Positions 29,601-36,920 of a DNA stretch of 64,000 nucleotides are shown here, piece by piece. Source of the DNA: Bacillota bacterium. GTDB taxonomy: Bacteria; Bacillota; Clostridia; Acetivibrionales; DTU013. The notes below the pieces were generated by a model that worked only from the letters and a program-made list of their open reading frames with translations, searched no databases and was not told where the DNA came from. Made by a program: the position numbers and the translations under genes. Every line of letters begins with the position of its first letter. Position 1 is the stretch's first letter. The stretch is from the NCBI GenBank assembly GCA_023426125.1, contig JAFABI010000002.1:1-64000 (forward strand), in the 5' to 3' direction.

Positions 29601-32600
29601 ACAGGCCCAAGCAGCACATCCTGCAATTTGCCAGAGAATACATCGGCTGCAGGAGCAGCTTATATTGCAGTATATTCCTATAATACTGTTGCCGGAGAAT
29701 GTTCTTCCGGATGCGAAGCAGAGATTGTTGACAATGCCCTGGAGGCAGCAGAGCCTGTGGCAGAGGTCAAAACACCTGGAGATTTGCTTATTGGAAGCGA
29801 AATAGCTCTCAGCACGGCAACGGCTGGGGCAGACATTTATTATACGACCAACGGAGCAGAGCCTTCCTACCGGATTCTCGACGGCGGTGTTGTAGCCCTC
29901 ACCGGGACACGCTATACGGAACCGATTAAAATTGATAAAGAAACAATGACGATCAAAGCGATCGCTGTCAAAGCCGGTATGAAAAACAGCAAGGTCGCAA
30001 GTTTTACCTATTCAATAGCCAAGGTTGCCGCACCGCAGGCATCGGCACTCCCTGGAAAGGTAATGGACGGAACGGGAGTGGCGTTAAGCTCGGCAACAAG
30101 CGGGGCGACGATCTATTACACCTTGGATGGCACTTTGCCGACTACCTCCAGCACGGTATACACGAAAGAAATAGTTATAAAGGCTGCCACAACAATTAAG
30201 GCAATTGCGGTAAAAGCAGGAATGGCAAACAGCGAGGTCGTAAGCTTCAGCTACCAGCCAGGTGTCCAAGTGCCTGCTGCATCAGTCATACCCGGTACAG
30301 TCACTTATGGAACGCAAGTGGAATTGAGCTGTGCAACAGCCGGGGCGGCCATCTACTACACAACTGACGGCAGCGAGCCGACCACAGATAGTTCAGTGTA
30401 TAGCGGCGTATTGACGTTGACGAAGGATACCACGATAAGGGCGATTGCTGTTAAGGCCGGAATGCTTAACAGCGACGAAGGAGTATTTGCATATACGGTA
30501 AGCAAGCTGCAGGTTGCAACACCCACAGCGTCACCGGCTGCAGGCCCGATAGGTTTTATGGAGATTGTAAGGCTTGCTACTGCAACCCCGGGAGCAGAAA
30601 TCTTCTACACGCTGGATGGAACAGTACCGACAAGAAGCAGCAGTCCATACCTCGAAGAATTCCAGATTAAAGGTCCGACAACAATCAGGGCAATAGCTGT
30701 AAAAGAGAATATGGGAGACAGTGCAATAGCAACCTTCGATTATACTCCGGCACCGACTGAAATACAATATACCATTCATAATACGCCTCTCTCGGATGGT
30801 TATGGTGCCAGAATTTATGTTGACAAGGATTGTGTCAATACCGGCCATATCGGAGTATCGTTTAATGACGGAACCATTGACAAGACTGTGGTGGTACTTG
30901 TTAACAAAGGTAAAACAAGAGCACAGATCGTGACGCTGATAAAAGACGCGCTGTTAAACGACGCAGCGATAAAAAAAGCGCATGCCATCAATGCATATAA
31001 TTCCAGTGATATTTTAGTAAACATCAAAAGAACCGATGGGAAACAAGATCCGGTAACTGTCAGTGTGGCTGATATAGTTTACAATGAAGCTCCGACGGCA
31101 AATGTTGCATCAGGCCTTGTAAAGAAGGGTACGTTGCTTGAACTCAGTGCAAGAATAAGCGATTCGTTCATATACTATTCGCTGGACGGAAGAGATCCTA
31201 TCACTTTTGGCTCCAAATATACAACCCCGATAAGCTTGACAGCCAACGTAACGGTAAAAGCCGTCGCAATAAATTACCTCCTCCTCAACAGCAGCATCAG
31301 CACTTTCGAATATACTATAATGGAGAAGGTAGCAGCGCCGACAGCTTCCAGGCCTGAAGGTGCTATTCCGACAGGATCATCAGTTGAACTCAGCACGACT
31401 ACACCCGGAGCTGCCATATACTTCACAACTGACGGAACAAGCCCATCAACACAGAGTACGAAATATCAGGGGCCGTTCATGGTGAATAATAATACAACAA
31501 TAAAGGCGATCGCTGTCAAGTCGGGGATGGAGGACAGCAGCATCAGTACCTTCGCCTATACAGTTAAGCCGCAGGTGGCTGCGCCTGTCACAAACCGGAC
31601 ACCCGGAGCGATAATAAAAGATACACAAGTCACACTAAGCACCAGCACCACAGATGCAAAGATATACTATACGACCAACGGAGAGACACCTACGACGGAA
31701 AGCACTGAGTTCACGGCAGGGATAGTCATAAGCGACTCTGTGACGATAAAAGCAATTGCCGTAAAGGCCGGAATGCTTAACAGCGAGGTTAGCACTTTTG
31801 CATATACGATCATACCTAAGGCAAAAATGCCTACAGCTTCTACGGAGCCTGAGGAAGTAGCTCCCGGGATCGTACTGTTCGGGACCAAGGTTAGGCTTGC
31901 TTCTGAAGATCAAGGTGTTGAAATACATTACACCAAGGATGAACACACTTTGCCTACTTCGCCTGAAGGACACCTCTATGGAGGGCCTATAACGATCAAT
32001 GATAATATGATCATCAGAGCAGTTGCTACCAAGGCCAATATGGAACCCAGTTCAGAGGCCAGGTTTGAGTATACGGTAAAGCTTAATAAGCCGACGACGC
32101 AGGGGGCTGTAGGACCTATACTGGCAGGCAGCGACATAAGCATTGTTAGTCCTGATAGATTGGGGCTTACTGGAGTAGTGATCTATTATACCACAAATGG
32201 TACCATTCCGACTGCTGCTACCGGTATAAAATATACAGATTTGATAGAGATTAATGAGCCTACTACAATAATGGCTGTAGCTACACGCCCGGGCATGGTT
32301 GACAGTGAGGTCAGTACGTTTGAGTATACAATAATCCCCCAGGTTGAAAAGCCTGCGGCATCTTTGGATGTAAGGGATCCTGTAGGGGTTGGTTATACTG
32401 TGGCCCTCAGCACCGGAACAGAAGGAGCAGAGATTTACTATACGCTGGACGGTTCACTCCCGATGTATGAAGTAGTAGATGGAACACCTGAAATCCATGG
32501 CATAAAGTACACCGGACCGATCACGGTAACGGAGGACATGCCGGTAATATGGAATGGAGATTATCCGCCGGTGGCAAGTGGTGGAAAAGTAATATTTATC

Positions 32601-32906
32601 AGGGCAATTGCAGTGTACCCAGGATTGCATAACAGCTACCCAGGGAATTTCGTTTACAAATTCAGCGAGCCCGTTGCCGCACCCACCGTCGATAACCCCG
32701 GTCCTCAGGTGGAAAAGGACACGGTTATAACGCTCAGTTGTATAGAACCCACCGCAACGATATACTATAAACTTGATGGAGATAGTCTGTGGACAGAGTA
32801 CACCGCTCCTATTACAATAAGTGCTAACACTACGCTTAAAGCGATAGCTGTAAAATCCGGCATGCTTGATAGCCAGGAGCTGGTTATAAATTATACGGTC
32901 GAGTAA
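26682..32906 (+). CDS. Giant SLH protein with about 15 chitobiase-C-terminal-like repeats, element cargo
   Basis: A 2074-residue secreted protein. A signal peptide ends near residue 28 (SPAFA), followed by three N-terminal SLH repeats (GHWAEKQF; ITRQEAAVILGR; TTRAEAITILSR) to about residue 200, a beta-helix-like stretch, and a poly-Gly hinge near residue 445. The remainder is about 15 copies of the chitobiase/beta-hexosaminidase C-terminal-like module (core IYYTLDG...P, then TIKAIAVKAGM, ending FxYT). Two Fn3-like inserts and one unique domain (near residues 1365-1460) interrupt them. No enzyme domain was found. The protein should be wall-anchored and rod-like, perhaps a carbohydrate or surface-adhesion fibre. 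AAAGGTG precedes the ATG. As cargo of the spoIIID element it would leave the chromosome on excision. Confidence 0.85.
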   Translation: MKKNLKKAIAIALAVLLNLLAVSPAFAQGATDIKGHWAEKQFTQWMEKGLIKGYTDGTAKPNSYITRAEFIALVNRVFGFTKTSTIDFTDVKASDWYAEDIAKAKAAGYIVGENGSVNPEDRITRQEAAVILGRVLKLTQNENNAAHFTDAGSIGSWSKGYVGTVSEKGYFIGYSDGKFGPGESTTRAEAITILSRAAGELYDKAGVYGEDKNAGSIQGNVTISKPGVTLKNTVINGDLYLTEGIGDGAVTLDNVTVKGTTTVSGGGEHSIILLNSILGRVVIQVPDNSKVRLVAQGSTNISVVDARSAAKLEEENITGNGFQEVIMEIPEGYTAELAGSFEAVTIENPNTRVMLLNGTIQKVNVENRAQGASIDISAQATVKAITVNAENVSTTGKGIIESAEINGNNASLEQKPASVKVADGVAGTKVANSTQPPTVPNGGNGGGGGGGGGGNNGGGNTPEQVTAPAASPVSGEVKSGTVIVLSTATAGAEVYYTLDGSTPTSASTRYTTPIAITAATTIKAIAIKTGMSNSDIKTFSYTIAIVPSGVVSNLVFKDTDADTGEIGGDISWNQPSDKTGIEGYHIYLLNSEHAKLGTVPFATVTGSNSTSFSVPGNTSAVGAVYLAVYSFNAVGDCETGCEIEIIDYKIDYKTVAKPEALVITPGDLLIGSEIALSSATEGAEIYYTTDDTDPSYEILEGGAVNSSGTVYTDPIKITQEVTKIKAIAVKANMKNSDVASFTYTIGRVEKPVASIVSGQIPYGTKLSLSSKTAGAKIYYTLNGGTPDTGSSLYTGELTITSDAKIQAIAVKAGMSSSEVSVFEYTVVKQQVAAPTVSPVPGTVKNGTEITLGTATAGADIYYTLDGKDPLTAGIKYTTPIIITGTNGQTITLKAVAVKEDVNSSISTFNYTIAVQPAGIVTDLAFTDTDEDAGEIGGSITWTKPADTAGIDGYRIYLLDSGHTRIGTAPVATVTGPSSTSCNLPENTSAAGAAYIAVYSYNTVAGECSSGCEAEIVDNALEAAEPVAEVKTPGDLLIGSEIALSTATAGADIYYTTNGAEPSYRILDGGVVALTGTRYTEPIKIDKETMTIKAIAVKAGMKNSKVASFTYSIAKVAAPQASALPGKVMDGTGVALSSATSGATIYYTLDGTLPTTSSTVYTKEIVIKAATTIKAIAVKAGMANSEVVSFSYQPGVQVPAASVIPGTVTYGTQVELSCATAGAAIYYTTDGSEPTTDSSVYSGVLTLTKDTTIRAIAVKAGMLNSDEGVFAYTVSKLQVATPTASPAAGPIGFMEIVRLATATPGAEIFYTLDGTVPTRSSSPYLEEFQIKGPTTIRAIAVKENMGDSAIATFDYTPAPTEIQYTIHNTPLSDGYGARIYVDKDCVNTGHIGVSFNDGTIDKTVVVLVNKGKTRAQIVTLIKDALLNDAAIKKAHAINAYNSSDILVNIKRTDGKQDPVTVSVADIVYNEAPTANVASGLVKKGTLLELSARISDSFIYYSLDGRDPITFGSKYTTPISLTANVTVKAVAINYLLLNSSISTFEYTIMEKVAAPTASRPEGAIPTGSSVELSTTTPGAAIYFTTDGTSPSTQSTKYQGPFMVNNNTTIKAIAVKSGMEDSSISTFAYTVKPQVAAPVTNRTPGAIIKDTQVTLSTSTTDAKIYYTTNGETPTTESTEFTAGIVISDSVTIKAIAVKAGMLNSEVSTFAYTIIPKAKMPTASTEPEEVAPGIVLFGTKVRLASEDQGVEIHYTKDEHTLPTSPEGHLYGGPITINDNMIIRAVATKANMEPSSEARFEYTVKLNKPTTQGAVGPILAGSDISIVSPDRLGLTGVVIYYTTNGTIPTAATGIKYTDLIEINEPTTIMAVATRPGMVDSEVSTFEYTIIPQVEKPAASLDVRDPVGVGYTVALSTGTEGAEIYYTLDGSLPMYEVVDGTPEIHGIKYTGPITVTEDMPVIWNGDYPPVASGGKVIFIRAIAVYPGLHNSYPGNFVYKFSEPVAAPTVDNPGPQVEKDTVITLSCIEPTATIYYKLDGDSLWTEYTAPITISANTTLKAIAVKSGMLDSQELVINYTVE

Positions 32907-32914
32907 GCAAAAAA

Positions 32915-33110
32915 AGTTATAACGAGGCTCAAAAATGTCCCCCACCTTGTAGGTGGCGGGTGCCGAATTGGGTTTCAGGCGGTGAGCATATTTATCGCCT
33001 CGTTGAAACTCCGCTGCGGTAAGGAAATTTGTCTACAAACGACAAATATCCTTTGAATTAGGTCGTTATAAAAGGTACATTAAGAGGCTGTCAAACAGCC
33101 TCTTTTTTTT
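32915..33110 (+). ncRNA. Folded RNA-like region ending in an intrinsic terminator
   Basis: Immediately after the SLH stop codon are many nested pairings: GTTATAACGA (32916-32925) with TCGTTATAAA (33063-33072); AACGAGGC (32921-32928) with GCCTCGTT (32997-33004), which competes with the first; CCCCACC/GGTGGCGG (32940-32959); and GGAAATTTGTC/GACAAATATCC (33023-33051). A clean terminator, AGAGGCTG-TCAAA-CAGCCTCT plus eight T residues, closes it at 33082-33110. It could be a regulatory leader for the recombinase genes, a stable RNA of the element, or the end of a lost IS605-type insertion. No known riboswitch family was recognised. Confidence 0.45.
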
Positions 33111-33282
33111 ACCCATTTTGAGCCACTGGAATAACGGAGATTGCCGTCCTGTAGTATAGATTCTTTTAACCGGATCGAAAAATCTTCAAAAAATTAGAAG
33201 AATGTCAATCGCAGCAGCAAAAAAAGGACAAGTATCAGCAGCAACATGTGAGAATACCATGCTGTCCAATTTCATATTGTTA

Positions 33283-33424
33283 AGTACTGGTGCAAATATA
33301 ACTTCCCTTATAGGTTTCGGAAAATGCAGTCCATTGCGGCCGGGGCTGGTCGCAGGCTTTTGCCTGCTGCTCGCCTATGCAACCTACATTTTCCGAAAAA
33401 CGGGAAGTAATATTTGCAGTACTC
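33283..33424. repeat. Foldback repeat, copy A
   Basis: An imperfect inverted repeat of about 40 bases: AGTACT...GCAAATATAACTTCCC at the left and GGGAAGTAATATTTGC...AGTACT at the right, with matching TTCGGAAAATG/CATTTTCCGAA inner arms. The AAATATAACTTCC motif links it to copies at 35521 and 56105. An open frame over it (33202-33450) is probably spurious. Confidence 0.65.
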
Positions 33425-33443
33425 CTAAACGGGGGGCGATAGC

Positions 33444-33626
33444 ATGTTGAGGCTCAAACCTGTTTTCCACCTGCATAATGATAAAATAAGCAGTCAGATA
33501 AGAAAAAGCATTACGGATAAGTATGTAGAGCAAATAGGAAAGTGCGTTTTAACGGATATCACAGAACCTGGAAGCAGGCTGGGATTGAAGGATAAGGGAG
33601 AAGGGGAGATTGGGAAGGTGTGTTGA
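33444..33626 (+). CDS. Small basic protein upstream of the recombinase, function unknown
   Basis: A 60-residue, hydrophilic, Lys/Asp-rich frame starting at ATG 33444, with GGGGGGCGA about 6 bases upstream and ending 56 bases before the recombinase start. It is not recognised. Its position and size would suit a recombination directionality factor, the small partner that lets a serine integrase excise, but nothing in the sequence proves this. It may also be non-coding. Confidence 0.35.
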   Translation: MLRLKPVFHLHNDKISSQIRKSITDKYVEQIGKCVLTDITEPGSRLGLKDKGEGEIGKVC

Positions 33627-33682
33627 CCTTCTCAAAAATGTCCGATATCATCCGCCCACGAAAATGGACTGGAGGTTTTACA

Positions 33683-35275
33683 ATGGCTAAAAAAGCAGCC
33701 TGCTATTGTAGGGTATCCACCAAGAAAGAAGAACAGCTGCAGTCAATGGAAATGCAAAAGCAGTTCTTCACCGAATACTGCAAGGACAAAAATGGATATG
33801 AGCTCTATGAGATTTATGCCGATGAAGGCATCAGCGGGAAATCACTGAAGAACCGAAAAGCATTTGACGAAATGATAAGGTACGCGAGGAGCGGATGCTT
33901 CGATGTCATACTGGTAAAGGATTTCAGCCGTTTTGCACGCAATACGGTGGATTTGCTGACCATCGTACGCATGCTCAAGGGAATTGGTATTGAGGTGCAG
34001 TTTGTCAATTACAATATGACCAGCATGGGAGATTCCGAGCTGGTACTTACCATGATGGGAGCTATTGCCCAGGAGGAATCTGCAGCATTATCAAAAAAAC
34101 TCAAGCTCTCTAAAAATATCACTGCGGAGAACGGCCGGGTGCCAAACTTTGTATTCGGTTATGACCGGATAGACAAGTATACCCTTATATCCAATGAGTA
34201 CGAAGCCGGCTGGGTAAGAAAAATATTCGAAATGTATGTTCATGAGGGAATTGGCACGGCAAAAATCGCCGAACAACTGAATAGCAATAACGTAAAGACA
34301 AAAAAGAATGTGTTGAAGGGATGGACACAGCACGTAATATCCTGCATGCTGCGAAATGAGCTGTATATCGGAAAGGTTATCAATAAAAGAAGCGAGATTA
34401 CCGACTTTCAATCCGGGAAACGGAAAGAACTCAGCCGTGAAAACTGGGTCATTGTCAAAAAACCGGAGTTCAGGATTATTGACGATGAACTGTTTGACAG
34501 GGCTCAAAAGTTGCTGGCTTCCAGAAAGGATAGCTTTCATCTGGATAAAAAGAGGCCAAGCAGCAAGTATCCATTGAGCAATCTCCTTGTTTGCGCCAAC
34601 GACGGGTATTCTTTCAGACGATGCAGCAGGCAATACAGCGGGAACAGCAAAGTTTATACATGGTGGACCTGCGCCTATAGGAATGCCAAAGGGGCAGCCA
34701 GCTGCAGCAACGATATCAGAGTAGATGAAGGACAGATGCACAATGCTATCCTTGGTTTTTTCCAGAATACCGGCAGGAACAAAGAGGATATAGCAAAGAA
34801 GGTCAGGGATTATGTGAACAGAGAACTAAAAAGGCGGTATGAGCATAATTATAATCGTAAGGAGCTTTTGTCCGAGTTAAGGGCGCTTGAAATGGAAAAA
34901 AGTCGTCTTATCAAAGGATATACCAAAGGTATAATCAGCGAGGACGACTTTGAAGAGTATATGAGACCCATTAACAGCAAATTTAATGAAGTAAATACGA
35001 CTCTTGACTTTTATGCAAAGGATAAAAATAGCGGAATCCACATCGAGAAGTCTGTAGTTAACTTTATAAACAGGATAGAGGCCAATGCGGATAACCTGTT
35101 AAGCAATGCCTTCTTAAAAACAATCTTTGAAAAATTTTTGGTTCATGCGGATGGCAAGATCACAGCCGCTTTGAAAATTGATTATGACTCAGGCATGTCA
35201 ATGGATATTCCCTTTGGTGAAATGGTTGAAGATGATTCGGAAATTACCGTTCCGGAATACAACAACCGTACATAA
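33683..35275 (+). CDS. Large serine recombinase of the spoIIID element
   Basis: A 530-residue site-specific recombinase that should cut and rejoin the two GTACATA sites. The N-terminal resolvase domain has CRVSTKKEEQ with the nucleophilic serine at residue 12, DEGISGK near 50 and the DFSRFAR motif near 82. A recombinase (DNA-binding) domain follows (FGYDRI to RNELYIGK, about 150-245), then a zinc-ribbon-like region near 310-350 in which the first CxxC is reduced to one Cys (CANDGY), then a coiled-coil segment typical of serine integrases. ATG 33683 is preceded by GGAGG; longer upstream starts lack a ribosome site. The TAA stop lies inside the right attachment core. It is related in type to SpoIVCA and clostridial TnpX. 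Confidence 0.92.
   Translation: MAKKAACYCRVSTKKEEQLQSMEMQKQFFTEYCKDKNGYELYEIYADEGISGKSLKNRKAFDEMIRYARSGCFDVILVKDFSRFARNTVDLLTIVRMLKGIGIEVQFVNYNMTSMGDSELVLTMMGAIAQEESAALSKKLKLSKNITAENGRVPNFVFGYDRIDKYTLISNEYEAGWVRKIFEMYVHEGIGTAKIAEQLNSNNVKTKKNVLKGWTQHVISCMLRNELYIGKVINKRSEITDFQSGKRKELSRENWVIVKKPEFRIIDDELFDRAQKLLASRKDSFHLDKKRPSSKYPLSNLLVCANDGYSFRRCSRQYSGNSKVYTWWTCAYRNAKGAASCSNDIRVDEGQMHNAILGFFQNTGRNKEDIAKKVRDYVNRELKRRYEHNYNRKELLSELRALEMEKSRLIKGYTKGIISEDDFEEYMRPINSKFNEVNTTLDFYAKDKNSGIHIEKSVVNFINRIEANADNLLSNAFLKTIFEKFLVHADGKITAALKIDYDSGMSMDIPFGEMVEDDSEITVPEYNNRT
35268..35274 (+). other. Right attachment core (attR) of the spoIIID element
   Basis: GTACATA, identical to the left core at 25971-25977. 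It overlaps the last codon and stop codon of the recombinase gene. SpoIIID homology resumes at its final A, the first base of the Lys-39 codon. Confidence 0.85.
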
Positions 35276-35423
35276 GGACGTGACCGAAAGATTGATCCGG
35301 GTAAAACCTGAACTGGCAGACAATGTGAAAAAGGTACTTGATGAAAACAAAGCCGAAAGGCATATCAGAGGCGGTGAAGCAACCAAAGCCAAATACCAGG
35401 GCGGCAATTCGAAAGCAGGCTAA
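35274..35423 (+). pseudogene. spoIIID: spoIIID, C-terminal half (49 codons)
   Basis: Encodes KDVTERL through the AERHIRGGEATKAKY C-terminus and stop, the canonical second half of SpoIIID, including the end of the recognition helix and the basic C-terminal tail. It has no start codon or ribosome site of its own in this frame. Fused after His-38 of the 25863 half, it gives an 87-residue protein, close to the 93 residues of Bacillus SpoIIID. The mbl gene follows, as in Bacillus. Confidence 0.9.
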
Positions 35424-35520
35424 AGGTGTTGCTATAAATAAATATACTTGCCGGAAATCGTGAGGACGGTACTTGCAATGGTTGGCGGACATTGAAGGTG
35501 CCGTTCTTTTGGTATCGTTA

Positions 35521-35641
35521 AAAAATAACTACCGTTAATCTTTTACGGGGAACTCCACTAACCAGGCTGCATGGGCGAGCAGCATACGCAGTATGCGACC
35601 AGCCTGCTCCATTCCCCATAAAAGAAGCGGAAGTAATTTTT
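35521..35641. repeat. Foldback repeat, copy B
   Basis: The left arm AAAAATAACTACCGTTAATC...ACGGGGAACTCC pairs with the right arm ATTCCCCATAAAAGAAGCGGAAGTAATTTTT, with an inner CAGGCTG/CAGCCTG stem. Shared TAATCTTTT and GGGGAACT blocks match copy C at 56105. It lies outside the element, between spoIIID and mbl. Confidence 0.65.
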
Positions 35642-35681
35642 CGACCGAACCTTAGCAGGCGGCATTGCGCGGCAATCGCCA

Positions 35682-35719
35682 AAAGTCCTATGAGGCCCGA
35701 TACCCCCGGGACTTTTTTT
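35682..35719 (+). terminator. Terminator between spoIIID and mbl
   Basis: AAAGTCC (35682-35688) pairs with GGACTTT, followed by a T-run. It separates the spoIIID transcript from mbl. Confidence 0.6.
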
Positions 35720-35736
35720 ATGGGCCGACAAATATG

Positions 35737-35764
35737 TTGCAATATTGTAATTATATGATAATAT
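35737..35764 (+). promoter_or_regulatory. Probable sigma-A promoter of mbl
   Basis: TTGCAA, a 16-base spacer and TAATAT, located about 60 bases upstream of the mbl start and just downstream of a terminator. Confidence 0.5.
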
Positions 35765-35825
35765 TATTTTATGAAAACTTAGTACATTGCAAGGTTGGGA
35801 GTGTACTGGCAAAGGGGTGTTTTTT

Positions 35826-36854
35826 TTGGGCTTGGGACAGGATATCGGCATAGACCTCGGTACGGCCTCCGTACTGGTCTACATAAAGGGAAAAGGAATC
35901 GTACTACGCGAACCGTCGGTTGTGGCAATTGACAAAAACACCAACAAGCTGCTTGCGGTAGGTGAAGAGGCAAGGCGCATGCTGGGCCGGACACCCGGCA
36001 ACATTATCGCCATAAGGCCGCTCAGGGAAGGCGTCATATCCGATTACGACATAACGGAAAGAATGCTTAAGTATTTTATCAATAAGGTTTTCGGCAACAA
36101 GGTTTTCAGGCTTTTCAAGCCCAGGATCATGGTTTGCGTGCCCAGCGGAGTTACCGAGGTGGAAAGGCGCGCGGTTATCGATGCTGCCATGCAGGCAGGA
36201 GCACGGAAGACGTACCTTATCGAAGAACCCATCGCCGCCGCCATCGGAGCAGGAATAGATATTTCAAAAGCCTGCGGGAGCATGGTGGTAGACATCGGCG
36301 GAGGCACTACGGACATCGCAGTCATATCCCTGGGAGGTACGGTGGTTTCCTCCTCTCTGAAGGTCGCCGGAGATAAATTTGATGAAGCTATTGTCAGGTT
36401 TATGCGTAAAAAACACAATATAATGATCGGTGAGAGAACGGCGGAAGAACTGAAAATCAATATAGGAACCGTATATCCCAGGGTTCAGGAGGTGTCCATG
36501 GATGTAAGGGGCAGAAACCTGATTTCCGGACTTCCCAAGACCATTACGGTTAGCTCCACGGAGATCATGGAAGCTCTGGAGGAACCCATTTCCAGCGTAA
36601 TCGAAGCGGTGCACGCGGTACTGGAAAGGACCCCGCCGGAGCTGGCCGCCGATATAAGCGACAGAGGAATCGTACTTACCGGAGGAGGCAGTCTGATTTA
36701 CGGCCTGGACAAACTGCTCCAGGAGAAAACGGGGATCAACGTGATTATTGCGGATGAAGCTATCTCCTGTGTAGCCCTCGGAACCGGAGAAGCTCTCAAC
36801 AATATCGAAGCAATCGAGCAAAGCGCCATAGCGGAAAGCAGATATAAGAAATAG
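35826..36854 (+). CDS. mbl: MreB-family rod-shape protein (Mbl type)
   Basis: A 342-residue bacterial actin that guides lateral-wall synthesis. The nucleotide-binding segments are clear: DIGIDLGTASV at the N-terminus, VVDIGGGTTDIAVI near residue 155 and LTGGGSLIYG near 283. The TTG at 35826 is chosen because AAAGGGGTG lies 8 bases upstream and the protein then starts as Mbl proteins do; the frame is open upstream without such support. Its place after spoIIID and before flhO is the Bacillus order and supports the Mbl rather than MreB assignment. Confidence 0.88.
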   Translation: MGLGQDIGIDLGTASVLVYIKGKGIVLREPSVVAIDKNTNKLLAVGEEARRMLGRTPGNIIAIRPLREGVISDYDITERMLKYFINKVFGNKVFRLFKPRIMVCVPSGVTEVERRAVIDAAMQAGARKTYLIEEPIAAAIGAGIDISKACGSMVVDIGGGTTDIAVISLGGTVVSSSLKVAGDKFDEAIVRFMRKKHNIMIGERTAEELKINIGTVYPRVQEVSMDVRGRNLISGLPKTITVSSTEIMEALEEPISSVIEAVHAVLERTPPELAADISDRGIVLTGGGSLIYGLDKLLQEKTGINVIIADEAISCVALGTGEALNNIEAIEQSAIAESRYKK

Positions 36855-36920
36855 GTTAAGAAAAACTTCGAATCTACCGATATACTGTTTTGTATATCAC
36901 AAGTTTTAAAAGGAGATTCT

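Larger units (their letters stand above)
25971..35274. mobile_element. 9,297-bp site-specific element inserted in spoIIID
   Basis: The element is bounded by direct GTACATA cores. Contents from left to right: a complete divergent spoIIID, a terminator, a 2074-residue SLH surface protein, a folded RNA-like region with a terminator, a foldback repeat, a 60-codon small frame and a large serine recombinase whose stop codon overlaps the right core. Removing it leaves one core and an uninterrupted 87-codon spoIIID. By analogy with skin in sigK, developmental excision in the mother cell is possible; an ordinary integrative element that merely targets spoIIID is the alternative. No phage structural, replication or conjugation genes are present. 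Confidence 0.88.

Noticed and set aside
33202..33450. An 82-codon frame in the spoIIID element
   Set aside because: It runs straight through the foldback repeat at 33283-33424, so its sequence is dictated by the inverted repeat; no ribosome site was seen.
35424..35700. Possible c-di-GMP-type riboswitch between spoIIID and mbl because of GC-rich stems
   Set aside because: The conserved GEMM core bases are absent; the stems belong to foldback copy B and a terminator.
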